The notes under the pieces are model-generated. The model was given only the letters and a program-made list of their open reading frames with translations. It ran no database searches and was not told the DNA's origin. A DNA stretch of 37,325 nucleotides, from positions 1 to 37,325 of the forward strand of contig NZ_JAPMIU010000019.1 of NCBI RefSeq assembly GCF_026410505.1. The letters run 5' to 3'. A program made the position numbers and the translations under genes. Shown here piece by piece: positions 7,330 to 15,607 of this stretch. The number at the start of each line of letters is the position of its first letter. The first letter of the stretch is position 1. The stretch comes from Frateuria hangzhouensis. GTDB lineage: Bacteria > Pseudomonadota > Gammaproteobacteria > Xanthomonadales > Rhodanobacteraceae.

Positions 7330-8082
7330 TTACTTGCGGCGGGCAGCCTTTTTCGGCGCCGCCTTCTTGCTGGCAGTGGACCGCTTGTTCACCGACGCCT
7401 TGGCGACGGTCTTCTTGCTGGCGGACTTCTTCCCTGCCGCCTTCTTCGGAGCGGCCTTCTTCATGGCCGTCTTTTTGCTGCTGGCCTTGCTGGTCGCCTT
7501 CTTGACGGCCTTGGCAGGAGCTTTCTTCACCGCCTTCTTGCTGGCGGCCTTCTTCGGAGCGACCTTCCTGGCGGCAGCCTTCTTCGGTGCAGCTTTCTTG
7601 GCGACGGCCTTCTTCGGTGCGGCCTTCTTGGCCGCAGCCTTCTTCGGTGTGGCCTTCTTGGCAGCGGCCTTCTTCGGCGCGGCCTTCTTGGCAGCAGCCT
7701 TCTTCGGCGCCGCCTTCTTGGCAGCGGCCTTCTTCGGTGCAGCCTTCTTGGCAGCGGCCTTCTTCGACGCGGCCTTCTTGGCAGCAGCCTTCTTCGGCGC
7801 CGCCTTCTTGGCAGCGGCCTTCTTCGACGCGGCCTTCTTGGCAGCAGCCTTCTTCGGCGCCGCCTTCTTGGCAGCGGCCTTCTTCGGCGCCGCCTTCTTG
7901 GCAGCGGCCTTCTTCGGCGCGGCCTTCTTGGCGGCAGCCTTCTTCGGCGCCGCATTCTTCGCCGGAGCCGCCTTCATCGGCGTCTGCGGGGCGGGCGAGC
8001 CCACCGGAGCTTCGGCGGACGGCGGATCGCCGACGGGCGGCATGGAACTGTTCTGCGCTTCGACTTCGGTATCGATGGACAT
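7330..8082 (-). CDS. Histone H1-like / AlgP-like Lys-Ala-Pro-rich protein
   Basis: A 250-residue, extremely basic low-complexity protein. The first 43 residues are acidic and proline-rich. Residues 44-183 are about 14 tandem copies of [10 protein letters not shown] with few changes. The remaining residues keep the KKA/KAS pattern and end KKAARRK. Such proteins (AlgP, bacterial H1/Hc1-like) bind DNA non-specifically and may compact the nucleoid or act as regulators. I chose the ATG at 8082 because it has GGAGG about ten bases upstream; an in-frame start at 8124 would overlap the nrdJa stop region. The gene lies 45 bp downstream of nrdJa and upstream of nrdJb, an unexpected place for a chromatin-like protein. 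Confidence 0.8.
   Translation of the reverse strand: MSIDTEVEAQNSSMPPVGDPPSAEAPVGSPAPQTPMKAAPAKNAAPKKAAAKKAAPKKAAAKKAAPKKAAAKKAAPKKAAAKKAASKKAAAKKAAPKKAAAKKAASKKAAAKKAAPKKAAAKKAAPKKAAAKKAAPKKAAAKKATPKKAAAKKAAPKKAVAKKAAPKKAAARKVAPKKAASKKAVKKAPAKAVKKATSKASSKKTAMKKAAPKKAAGKKSASKKTVAKASVNKRSTASKKAAPKKAARRK
7534..7953 (-). repeat. About 14 x 30-bp in-frame tandem repeat
   Basis: The DNA repeats a 30-bp unit encoding [10 protein letters not shown], with P/S/T changes at the third residue and a few silent differences. The unit number was counted from the protein. Several units in the middle are almost identical, so copy number is likely to vary between strains through slippage or recombination without breaking the frame. 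Confidence 0.85.
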
Positions 8083-8127
8083 CTGGACTTCCCCTCCGAC
8101 TCTGGTTTTGTATGGGACCCGCAATGG

Positions 8128-11100
8128 CTAGAACTTGCCGTAATAGCCTTCCTTCAGGGCATCGAACAGGTTGGCGGCGGTATGCATTTCGCCGTCATAT
8201 TCCACCTGCTCGTTACCCTTCAGTTCGATAACGCTACCGTCTTCCAATTCGAAGCGGTAGAGGGTGCTTTCCAGGTCGGCTTCCTTGACCAGCACGCCCT
8301 GGAAGGCGGCCGGGTTGAAGCGGAAGGTGGTGCATCCCTTCAGGCCCTGCTTGTAGGCGTAGAAGTAGATGTCCTTGAAGTCTTCGTAGGGGTAGTCGGT
8401 GGGCACGTTGGCGGTCTTGGAGATCGACGAATCGATCCACAGTTGCGAGGCCGCCTGGATGTCCACGTGCTCCTTCGGGCTGATGTCGTCGGCGGCCACG
8501 AAGTACTCGGGCAGCTTGTTGGCCGCCTCGTCGGTGAACGGCAACGCGTTGGCGTTGATGAGGGCGCGGTAGGCGAGCAGCTCGTAGCTGTAGACCTCGA
8601 CCTTTTCCTTGGACTTCTTGCCCTCGCGGATCACGTTGCGCGAGTAGTGGTGGGCGAAGCTGGGCTCGATGCCGTTGGACGCGTTGTTGGCCAGCGACAG
8701 CGAGATCGTGCCGGTGGGCGCGATCGAGCTGTGGTGGGTGAAGCGCGCGCCGCTCTCGGCCAGTTGCTCGACCAGCTTCGGTGCGACCGTGGCGATGCGC
8801 TGCATGTAGCGGCTGTACCTGGCGTGCAGCACGCGGCCGGGGATGGCGTCGCCGACCTTGTAGCCGTCGGTGACCATTTCCGGGCGCTTGCGCAGCATGT
8901 CGCCGGTGACGGTGTAGTCCTTGGCCAGCACCGGCGCGGCGCCCTTTTCCCTGGCCAGGTCCAGTGCGACCTCCCAGCCGGCCACGGCCATCTCGCGCGA
9001 GACGTCCTCGGTGAAGGCGACGGCCGGCTCGGTGCCGTAGCGCATCTTGAGCATGGTCAGGGTGGAACCCAGGCCCAGGAAGCCCATGCCGTGGCGGCGC
9101 TTGCTCATGATCTCGTTGCGCTGCTGCTCCAGCGGCAGGCCGTTGATCTCCACCACGTTGTCGAGCATGCGGGTGAACACCTTGACCACCTCGCGGTATT
9201 CATCCCAGTCGAAGCGGGCCTTGGGGCCGAACGGGTCGCGCACGAAAGTGGTCAGGTTGATCGAGCCGAGCAGGCAGGAGCCGTAGGGCGGCAGCGGCTG
9301 CTCACCACAGTTGTGCGCGTGCAGTCCGTTGCCGTCGAAGGTGTTGATGCCCGGCACCTGCACGTCATAGACATCTTCGGTGCCGTCGGCTTCGAGCGAA
9401 GCGACCGTGGCGACGAAGCGGGTGCGGTTGAGGGTGCGGCGGTAGCCGGCCAGCAGGGCCTTCAGGCGCGCGGCCTTGTCGCTGTCGGCAAAACCGATCA
9501 GCTCGCCGAAGCGGGCCAGCGATTCACCGGCGATGACCAGCTCGTGCTGGGCCTGTGTGACGTAGGCGCGCGAACCGCCGTGGCCATCGGGCAGCACCGA
9601 GCTGCCGGCGACGCGGCGGTCGCGGTAGATGCGCGAGGGGATGCCCAGGCGCAGCAGCATGCGTTGTACCGCTTCCAGGCGCGGCAGGTCCGACTGCGCC
9701 AGGCGCACGGAAACGCCCTTGGCCTGGCTGCCCTGCGCCGAACCGTCGGCATCGAAGAAGCCACGCAGGAAGCCGCGGTAGGCGTCGCTCGAAGTCTGTT
9801 CGAGCGCCGGGGTGATCGCCTTGTCGCCAGACGCCATGCCCAGCTCGAAAGCCAGGTCGCGCAACGAGGCGGACTTCAGGCGGAATTCGTTGCGGCCAGC
9901 CACTTCCGACCAGCCTGCGAAGTCGGCGCGGTGCGGCAGCGTTTGCGCGCAACGCAGCGCCTCGGCCATCAGCGCCTGCGCACCACAGCCGCCCGTGGCG
10001 TTGACGGCAGCGGCCTGCGGCCAGACCGACAGCACGGCCGCTTCCTGCTTGAGCGTGCCGTCGCCGACCAGCAGGCCGAGCAGATAGCCCTGTTCCTCGC
10101 TGAGCGCGCCCGCCCACTGCGCGTTGGCGCGATGGTCGTTGAGCAGCACGCGGTCGCCGGGCTTGAGGTGCTGCGCTTGGCACCACTCGGTGTCCACGCT
10201 CCAGCGGGTGAGTCGCGAGACGCGGCGCACGCGATGGTCGTCGGTGAGGCGCAGCCGGTAGCCTTCCTCGGTCTGCAGCGCCAGCACCGGCTTGGTGGCG
10301 GTACGGAAGAAGCCTTCGGCGCCGGTGGCGTGGTCCTGGCCGTCGACGCGGGCCAGGAAGCCGGTGCCCAGCAGGTCGCTGACCTGGCGCGGGCCTTCGG
10401 CGGTCTGCACCCAGGTGTCGGCAGTGACGCAGGGGTTGGTGGCGCGGATGTGCTCGCACCACCAGTTGTTGTTCATCTCGTTGACCTTGTCGATCAGGAT
10501 GAACCCGGGCTCGGCGTAGTCGTACGTCGAGACCATGATCATGTCCCACAGGTGCCGCGCGCGGATCTGTCCGTAGATCTTGCAGGCGACCAGGCCGTCC
10601 TCGCGGTCGACGTAGTTCTCGTGAGTGGGCCACTCGCGCCAGACGACCTTGCTCGGGTCGTCCAGGTCGATCTCGCCCTGCTCCTTGACGTGGACCGGGA
10701 ACACCAGCGGCCAGTCCTGGTCGTGCTCGACCGCCTGCATGAAGCCGTCGGTGATCAGCAGGGAGAGGTTGAACTGGCGCAGCCGGCCGTCCTCGCGCTT
10801 GGCGCGGATGAATTCCTTGGCGTCCGGATGGGAGATATCGAACGTGCCCATCTGTGCGCCGCGGCGACCGCCGGCGGAGGAGACGGTGAAACACATCTTG
10901 TCGTAGATATCCATGAACGACAGCGGGCCGGAGGTGTAGGCACCGGCGCCGGAAACGTACGCGCCGCGCGGGCGCAGCGTGGAGAATTCATAGCCGATGC
11001 CGCAGCCGGCCTTCAGGGTCAGGCCCGCCTCGTGGACCTTTTCCAGGATGTCGTCCATCGAATCGCGGATGGTGCCCGACACGGTGCAGTTGATCGTGGA

Positions 11101-11400
11101 GGTGGCCGGCTTGTGCTCCAGCGCGCCGGCGTTGGAGGTGATGCGGCCGGCCGGGATCGCACCGCGGCGCAGCGCCCACAGGAAGCGCTCGTACCAGTGC
11201 GCGCGCAGTTCGTCGGTGGTCTCCACGTCGGAGAGGGCGCGCGCGACGCGCTGCCAGGTCTCGTCGACGGTGGCGTCGACCGGCTCGCCCGACTTGGTGC
11301 GCAGGCGGTACTTCTTGTCCCAGATGTCGTAGGAGGCCGGCTGCAGCGGAATGGCTGCGGCATCACGGTTGGCGGCGTGTGGTGCGCGCGCGGTGCTCAT
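8128..11400 (-). CDS. nrdJa: NrdJa: adenosylcobalamin-dependent (class II) ribonucleotide reductase with intein
   Basis: It reduces ribonucleotides to deoxyribonucleotides with a cobalamin-derived radical, independent of oxygen. The precursor is 1090 residues; removing the 374-residue intein leaves 716, the usual size for this subunit. Recognisable RNR segments include STINCTVSGT (first redox cysteine), LKAGCGIGYEFS, AGGRRGAQMGTF, then NP/CGEQPLPPYGSCLLGSINL, MGFLGLGS, and GTISLSLANNASNGIEP. The N-C-E triad of NPCGEQ matches the catalytic N-x-C-x-E of E. coli NrdA, so the cysteine after the intein is the predicted thiyl-radical residue. I chose the ATG at 11400, preceded by GGAGG 11 bases upstream; the frame extends to 11487 without comparable support. 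No separate NrdB-type gene is present, as expected for class II. Confidence 0.93.
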   Translation of the reverse strand: MSTARAPHAANRDAAAIPLQPASYDIWDKKYRLRTKSGEPVDATVDETWQRVARALSDVETTDELRAHWYERFLWALRRGAIPAGRITSNAGALEHKPATSTINCTVSGTIRDSMDDILEKVHEAGLTLKAGCGIGYEFSTLRPRGAYVSGAGAYTSGPLSFMDIYDKMCFTVSSAGGRRGAQMGTFDISHPDAKEFIRAKREDGRLRQFNLSLLITDGFMQAVEHDQDWPLVFPVHVKEQGEIDLDDPSKVVWREWPTHENYVDREDGLVACKIYGQIRARHLWDMIMVSTYDYAEPGFILIDKVNEMNNNWWCEHIRATNPCVTADTWVQTAEGPRQVSDLLGTGFLARVDGQDHATGAEGFFRTATKPVLALQTEEGYRLRLTDDHRVRRVSRLTRWSVDTEWCQAQHLKPGDRVLLNDHRANAQWAGALSEEQGYLLGLLVGDGTLKQEAAVLSVWPQAAAVNATGGCGAQALMAEALRCAQTLPHRADFAGWSEVAGRNEFRLKSASLRDLAFELGMASGDKAITPALEQTSSDAYRGFLRGFFDADGSAQGSQAKGVSVRLAQSDLPRLEAVQRMLLRLGIPSRIYRDRRVAGSSVLPDGHGGSRAYVTQAQHELVIAGESLARFGELIGFADSDKAARLKALLAGYRRTLNRTRFVATVASLEADGTEDVYDVQVPGINTFDGNGLHAHNCGEQPLPPYGSCLLGSINLTTFVRDPFGPKARFDWDEYREVVKVFTRMLDNVVEINGLPLEQQRNEIMSKRRHGMGFLGLGSTLTMLKMRYGTEPAVAFTEDVSREMAVAGWEVALDLAREKGAAPVLAKDYTVTGDMLRKRPEMVTDGYKVGDAIPGRVLHARYSRYMQRIATVAPKLVEQLAESGARFTHHSSIAPTGTISLSLANNASNGIEPSFAHHYSRNVIREGKKSKEKVEVYSYELLAYRALINANALPFTDEAANKLPEYFVAADDISPKEHVDIQAASQLWIDSSISKTANVPTDYPYEDFKDIYFYAYKQGLKGCTTFRFNPAAFQGVLVKEADLESTLYRFELEDGSVIELKGNEQVEYDGEMHTAANLFDALKEGYYGKF
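9310..10431 (-). mobile_element. 374-residue intein with LAGLIDADG homing endonuclease, in NrdJa
   Basis: An in-frame insertion that splits NP from CGEQPL. The splicing blocks are intact: Cys1 in CVTADTWVQT (block A), RLTDDHRV with the TxxH-like histidine at 66 (block B), EDVYDVQVPGINTFDGNG (block F), and the terminal H-N followed by the +1 cysteine (block G). Two dodecapeptide motifs, LLGLLVGDG (117-125) and FLRGFFDADG (221-230), keep their aspartates (D124, D229), so the endonuclease may be active. It occupies precursor residues 324-697. Because the +1 residue is the predicted catalytic cysteine of the reductase, the enzyme cannot work until splicing. Composition is host-like, so the insertion need not be recent. 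Confidence 0.93.
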
Positions 11401-11552
11401 CGGATTGTTGTCCTCCGGCCTTGCGACCCGTCTAGAGTGGTTCCATCGACGCCACGCGACAGCCACGGCGTCCCTTGCGGACGGCACGGCGGCCTGTGCG
11501 TTCTGTTGATCTTTCCGGCTTTACGACGCCCTCCCCCGAGGTTGCCACAGCG

Positions 11553-11568
11553 ACACAGCACTTGGGAG
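11553..11568 (-). promoter_or_regulatory. Weaker NrdR-box-like site (box 2)
   Basis: The minus strand reads CTCCCAAGTGCTGTGT, a partial match to the NrdR-box consensus acaCwAtATaTwGtgt. It starts 32 bp from box 1, the helical phasing usual for paired NrdR boxes. On its own it would not be convincing. Confidence 0.45.
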
Positions 11569-11584
11569 AGCGACCGAACGACTC

Positions 11585-11600
11585 ACACAAGATGTTGTGG
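11585..11600 (-). promoter_or_regulatory. NrdR-box-like site (box 1) upstream of nrdJa
   Basis: The minus strand reads CCACAACATCTTGTGT, close to the NrdR consensus (CwA...TwGtgt kept). NrdR is the ATP/dATP-sensing repressor of ribonucleotide-reductase genes. The site lies just downstream of a sigma70-like promoter and about 185 bp before the nrdJa start, in a position to block transcription. Confidence 0.65.
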
Positions 11601-11615
11601 TGCGACCGGGCATGA

Positions 11616-11644
11616 ACGGTAGCTCTGGCCTGCGTAGTCGTCAA
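11616..11644 (-). promoter_or_regulatory. Putative sigma70 promoter for nrdJa
   Basis: On the minus strand TTGACG (11644-11639), a 17-bp spacer and TACCGT (11621-11616). The -35 is a five-of-six match; the -10 is weak. Transcription would start near 11609, just before the NrdR-like boxes, giving a leader of about 200 nt. The rest of the gap 11401-11810 shows no gene or clear riboswitch. Confidence 0.5.
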
Positions 11645-11810
11645 CTGAAAAATCGATCATCCAGCGCCTACGCGGCCCGGCGCTGGGTGCGCGCAGAGCG
11701 CCGGTGCCCTGGCTGGCGCCGATTGCCGCCGAGGAGGCGCCCGTGGCGGTCGAACGGCTGCCCCGGAGTCCGCATGGGACGCCCGGCGAGGCGCGGAAGC
11801 GGACGCCACG

Positions 11811-12341
11811 CTACCCCGACGTGGGCGCCGGCTCGACCGCGCGCATGCGCAGCACGCGCGCCGGGATGCCGCCGACGGTGGCGCCGGCGGGCACGTCTTC
11901 GAGCACCACGGCATTGGCGCCGATGCGCACGTGGTCACCGATGGTCACGGCGCCGACGATCTTCGCGCCGGCGCCGATGAAGACGTGATCGCCCAGCCGC
12001 GGCGACTGGTTCTTTTCCGCGCCGATGGTGACCTGGTGTTCGATGTAGACGTGGCGCCCGCCCTGCACGCTGCCATTGATCACCACGCCCTGGCTGTGGA
12101 TCAGCACCAGGCCTTCGCCGAACTCGGCGCCGCGGCCGATGATGCACTGGCCGAACACTGCATTGAGCTTGTTGAAGAACATCGCCAGCGGCGCCAGTCG
12201 ATGGCGCTGCGACCATTGCATCAGCCGGTAGCAGCCCATCGCGAAGGTGCCGTCGGTGAGCAGCGTTTTCAGCCGTGTCCGCCGGTCGTCGCGGCCGTAA
12301 CACCAGCGCGCCTTGGCGGCGAGGTCGATGGCGAACTTCAT
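11811..12341 (-). CDS. Serine acetyltransferase-like hexapeptide-repeat acyltransferase
   Basis: A 176-residue left-handed beta-helix acetyltransferase. The hexapeptide region runs from about residue 66 to the end (IIGRGAEFGEGLVLIHSQGVVING, then VTIGAEKNQSPRLGDHVFIGAGAKIVGAVTIGDHVRIGANAVV). It is shorter than biosynthetic CysE, which has a large N-terminal helical domain. It resembles the serine-acetyltransferase-like proteins of exopolysaccharide clusters. Its ATG overlaps the glycosyltransferase stop in ATGA, so translation is coupled. That pairing suggests it modifies a glycan, but a cysteine-biosynthesis role cannot be excluded. Confidence 0.8.
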   Translation of the reverse strand: MKFAIDLAAKARWCYGRDDRRTRLKTLLTDGTFAMGCYRLMQWSQRHRLAPLAMFFNKLNAVFGQCIIGRGAEFGEGLVLIHSQGVVINGSVQGGRHVYIEHQVTIGAEKNQSPRLGDHVFIGAGAKIVGAVTIGDHVRIGANAVVLEDVPAGATVGGIPARVLRMRAVEPAPTSG

Positions 12342-13510
12342 GGCGTCGGGGCCTTTGCGGGCAGCAGCGACAGCAACTGCCCGGCGTTGTTGCGCCACTG
12401 ATGGTGGGCGACGATGTTGGCGCGCGCCGCGGCGCCGGCCCGGCGCAGGTCGTCCGGTTGCTGCGCGAGCTTGAGCACCAGCCCGGCGCAGGCATCCACC
12501 TGGCCACGCGCGAACAGCCAGCCGTCGGCGCCGTCGGTGACCACTTCGGCGATCGGCGCGTAGTCGGGCGCGACCACCGCCACTTCCATCGCCATCAGTT
12601 CGAACAGCTTCATGGGCGAGCCGTATTCGTTGGAGTCGGCCAGCACCGCGTAATCCATGCAGGCGATCCACGCGGCCACCTCGGCGTGCGCCACGCGTCC
12701 GGGCAGGCGCACGCGGTCCTGCATGCCGGCGGCCTCGATGGCGGCGGCCACCGCCGGAAGGTCGACGCCATCGCCCACCAGCAGCAGGGTCAGATGGGGG
12801 GTTGCGTGAAGACGTGAAACAATGGCGCGCACGAAGGCGGCGATGCCGTGCCAAGGCACGAACGCGCCGACGTAGCCGCACACCACTCGGCCTTCCAGCC
12901 CGCGCTCGCGGCGCAGCGCGTCGCGATCGAAACGCGCCGGGTCGAAGCGCTGCAGGTCGGCCGCGTTGGGCGAGATCACCGCGGGCGCGATGTCACCGTA
13001 GGCCTCCCGCGCGGTGTCGTGGAACCAGTGCGAGATGAACACCAGCCCGGTGGCCTGGCGCAGGCACCATCGCTCGATGCGGCGGGCCAGCCGGCGCAAG
13101 GTGAGCGAGCGCACCCGCGGCACCAGCGCCGAATCGTTGATTTCCAGGATCACCGGGATGCCGCGCCGGCGCGCCAGCCACACCGTGACGAACAGGAACA
13201 GCGCGTAGCGCTCGTAGATCATCTGCGGCTGCAACCGCCGCAGCGTCCGGCCGACGCGGAACAACGTGACCAGGTTGTAGCCCAGCTCCAGCAGCTCGAA
13301 CAACACGCCTGGCGCGCGCGCCAGCAACGGACCGAAGCGGCCCGGCTTTGCGCTCGCGCTGGCCTGCTGCGGCTCCTGCTCCGGGTCGGCGCCAGGGAAG
13401 GAAAGGATCTCCACCTCGTGGCCCAGGTCGCGCAGCGCGTGCACGATGCCGCGGATATGCACGCCCTCGACCTGGCGGCCCTGGGTGCGGTGGTGATAGA
13501 GGATTCTCAT
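12338..13510 (-). CDS. GT4-family glycosyltransferase
   Basis: A 390-residue GT-B glycosyltransferase. It starts MRILYHHRTQG with a GVHIRG segment of the donor/acceptor cleft. The C-terminal half has VCGYVGAFVPWHGI, HLTLLLVGDG and RVRLPGRVAHAEVAAWI, and the motif EYGSPMKLFELMAME, the E-x7-E region that binds the nucleotide sugar. It probably adds a sugar to a lipid-linked or polysaccharide acceptor at the cytoplasmic face of the membrane. The start at 13510 was chosen because the protein there begins with the canonical MRILY strand; upstream codons to 13591 look non-coding. It is the first gene of a two-gene operon with the acetyltransferase. Confidence 0.85.
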   Translation of the reverse strand: MRILYHHRTQGRQVEGVHIRGIVHALRDLGHEVEILSFPGADPEQEPQQASASAKPGRFGPLLARAPGVLFELLELGYNLVTLFRVGRTLRRLQPQMIYERYALFLFVTVWLARRRGIPVILEINDSALVPRVRSLTLRRLARRIERWCLRQATGLVFISHWFHDTAREAYGDIAPAVISPNAADLQRFDPARFDRDALRRERGLEGRVVCGYVGAFVPWHGIAAFVRAIVSRLHATPHLTLLLVGDGVDLPAVAAAIEAAGMQDRVRLPGRVAHAEVAAWIACMDYAVLADSNEYGSPMKLFELMAMEVAVVAPDYAPIAEVVTDGADGWLFARGQVDACAGLVLKLAQQPDDLRRAGAAARANIVAHHQWRNNAGQLLSLLPAKAPTP

Positions 13511-13875
13511 AGGGCCACCCGATCCCATCCTCGCGCGCGCCACGGTGTGTGGCGTGCAGGTCGGTGCACCGTCCCCAAGGCACGATCGCAACCCATGACT
13601 TCACCTTGTCGAGTGATGCCTTGCCCAATGATGGCCCGCGGGCCGCTGCGGCAGCGGCCTCGACCGAGCTAGCGTAGTGGCCGCACCTGGCTTGCGCAAC
13701 GCACGGGCGGCGAAGCCTGGCGCGCTTGCGCGGCCGATCGAAAATGCCATCGGCCGCCGCCCGGCGGCGAGGGCAGATGCGTGCGGGAGCCCGCCCTCGT
13801 GGGCATTGCCGCAGGCCACGGAACCCGCCGGCGTGTTTGCAGTCAGAGCGTCGTCACGAAAGCCATGGAGCGCAC
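13511..13875. other. Divergent intergenic region between glycosyltransferase and Do-family protease
   Basis: 365 bp with no supported gene. It contains a near-perfect palindrome, GGCCGCTGC-G-GCAGCGGCC (13641-13659), which could form a hairpin. Promoters for both flanking genes should lie here, but I cannot pick a convincing -35/-10 pair on either strand. Confidence 0.5.
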
Positions 13876-15258
13876 ATGAAACTTCACCTGCGTCGTATCA
13901 CCGTTGCCCTGGCGTGGGGTTGCGGCTTGCTGCTGTTCGGCTGCTGGCCGGGCGTCACGCGCGCGGCCCTGCCCACCGCGGTCGCCGGCGAGCCGCTGCC
14001 GTCGCTGGCGCCGATGCTGCAGAAGGTGACGCCGGCGGTGGTGAACATCTCGACCAAAACGCGGGTGGCGGTGCGCGATCCGTATTTCGACGACCCGATC
14101 TTCCGCCAGTTCTTCGGGCTGCCCTCCTCGCCGCGCCAGCGGGTGGAGCAGAGCCTGGGCTCGGGTGTGATCGTGGACGCAGCCAAGGGCTACGTGCTGA
14201 CCAACAACCACGTGGTCGGCGGCGCCGACGACATCACCGTGACGCTGCAGGACGGGCGCACCTTCAAGGGCAAGCTGATCGGCACCGATCCGGACACCGA
14301 CGTGGCGGTGGTGCAGATTCCGGCCAAGAACCTCAAGGCACTGCCGGTGGCCGATTCGGCCAGGCTGCGCGTGGGCGACTTCGTGGTGGCGGTGGGCGAT
14401 CCGTTCGGGCTGGGGCAGACGGTGACCTCGGGCATCGTCTCGGCACTCGGCCGGTCCGGCCTCGGCGGCTCGGGCTACCAGAACTTCATCCAGACCGACG
14501 CGTCGATCAACCCGGGCAATTCCGGCGGTGCGCTGGTGAACTTGAACGGCGAACTGGTCGGCATCAACACGATGATCCTGTCGCCCTCGGGCGGCAACGT
14601 GGGCATCGGCTTCGCCATCCCCAGCAACCTCACCGCGCAGGTGATGGGCCAGTTGATCGCGCACGGCAAGGTGGTGCGCGGCAGCCTGGGCGTGCAGACC
14701 CAGGACATCACCCCGCGCATCGCCCGGCTGCTGGGGCTGTCGGCCAGCGAGGGCGTGGTGGTGACGCGCGTCGCACCCGGCTCGGCGGCGGCCAACGCCG
14801 GCCTGGCGCCCGGCGACGTGCTGCAGGCGATCGACGGCAAGCCGCTGCACGACAGCGACGAACTGCGCAATGCCGAGGGCCTGCTGCCGCTGGGCAGCCA
14901 GGTGACTTTGAAGATCTCGCGCAACGGCGACCTACAGCAGGTCAAGGCGACGCTGACGCCGGAAAAGCTCGCCACGCTTGATGGCGCCACGCTCGACCGC
15001 CGCCTCGCCGGCGTGCGTTTCAGCGAACTGTCGATGGCCCAGCGCAGCCAGGGCGCCGCCGGCGTGGCGGTCACCGGCGTGCAAGGCGGCAGCCGCGCCG
15101 CGCGCATGGGGCTGGATGAAGGCGACATCGTGATTGGCGTGAACAACCGCCGCGTCACCAGCCTGCGCGAACTGCGCGGACTGGTGGCGATGCAGCCACG
15201 GCAACTGGTGCTGGTGGTGGAAAGCGACGGCGGCGTGCGCTACCTGCCAATGGATTAG
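13876..15258 (+). CDS. Do-family (DegQ/MucD-like) periplasmic serine protease
   Basis: A 460-residue HtrA-type protease. An N-terminal signal sequence (about 1-30, cleavage likely after TRA) exports it. The trypsin-like domain has the triad H112 (TNNHVV), D142 (TDVAVV) and S216 (NPGNSGG). Two PDZ domains follow (about 267-355 and 373-455). It degrades or refolds misfolded envelope proteins. The ATG at 13876 has GGAG five bases upstream and gives a clean signal peptide; longer frames from 13726 do not. A CCCTCTCCC-type palindrome follows the stop. It could be the MucD-type or the DegQ-type paralogue; there is no rpoE or muc gene beside it to decide. Confidence 0.92.
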   Translation: MKLHLRRITVALAWGCGLLLFGCWPGVTRAALPTAVAGEPLPSLAPMLQKVTPAVVNISTKTRVAVRDPYFDDPIFRQFFGLPSSPRQRVEQSLGSGVIVDAAKGYVLTNNHVVGGADDITVTLQDGRTFKGKLIGTDPDTDVAVVQIPAKNLKALPVADSARLRVGDFVVAVGDPFGLGQTVTSGIVSALGRSGLGGSGYQNFIQTDASINPGNSGGALVNLNGELVGINTMILSPSGGNVGIGFAIPSNLTAQVMGQLIAHGKVVRGSLGVQTQDITPRIARLLGLSASEGVVVTRVAPGSAAANAGLAPGDVLQAIDGKPLHDSDELRNAEGLLPLGSQVTLKISRNGDLQQVKATLTPEKLATLDGATLDRRLAGVRFSELSMAQRSQGAAGVAVTGVQGGSRAARMGLDEGDIVIGVNNRRVTSLRELRGLVAMQPRQLVLVVESDGGVRYLPMD

Positions 15259-15270
15259 GCGCGCCGCCGC

Positions 15271-15312
15271 CCGGCTCCCTCTCCCCTGCGGGAGAGGGCC
15301 GGGGTGAGGGGC
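15271..15312. repeat. CCCTCTCCC-type intergenic palindrome, copy A
   Basis: CCCTCTCCC (15277-15285), CTGC, GGGAGAGGG (15290-15298), followed by GGGGTGAGGGG. It lies just after the protease stop. The rest of the gap 15259-15607 shows no gene and no clear promoter. Same family as copies at 17641, 25457 and 25555. Confidence 0.85.
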
Positions 15313-15607
15313 CGCTCTAGCGCTGTCGCCTGTTCGTGCCCAGGACCCATGCTTTTTCCCCTTGCCCCGTGGCGACGTTCCCACGAGCCCCGCATTCATT
15401 CGCTCCGCTCTTGATAGAGGACGCGGGAGAGCGAGCCGAAGCGCCGGCATCCATGCGGCCGTTCTCCGCCTTTGCTTAACGCCAACCTGTGACCGCGCTT
15501 GATGTTTGGCGACGGGACCGATGAAATACCGGACTCCCATCACTGCGCGCATGCCGCCTTTCACGGCACGCTCACGTCATCATCGAAGCCGTAGGTCGTA
15601 CCCCGCC

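Noticed and set aside
7534-7953. CRISPR array
   Set aside because: The 30-bp units are directly adjacent without spacers and encode a regular Lys-Ala-Pro peptide in frame.
11401-11552. Cobalamin riboswitch in the nrdJa leader
   Set aside because: The leader is long enough, but I could not find a convincing B12-box-like core; a covariance-model search would settle it.
8182-11622. A very long plus-strand frame opposite nrdJa
   Set aside because: It is a mirror of the codon bias of nrdJa; the minus strand encodes a clear ribonucleotide reductase and intein. Similar long shadow frames opposite prc (21456-23744), mrdA (30446-32464) and mreB/mreC (32897-35278) were rejected for the same reason.
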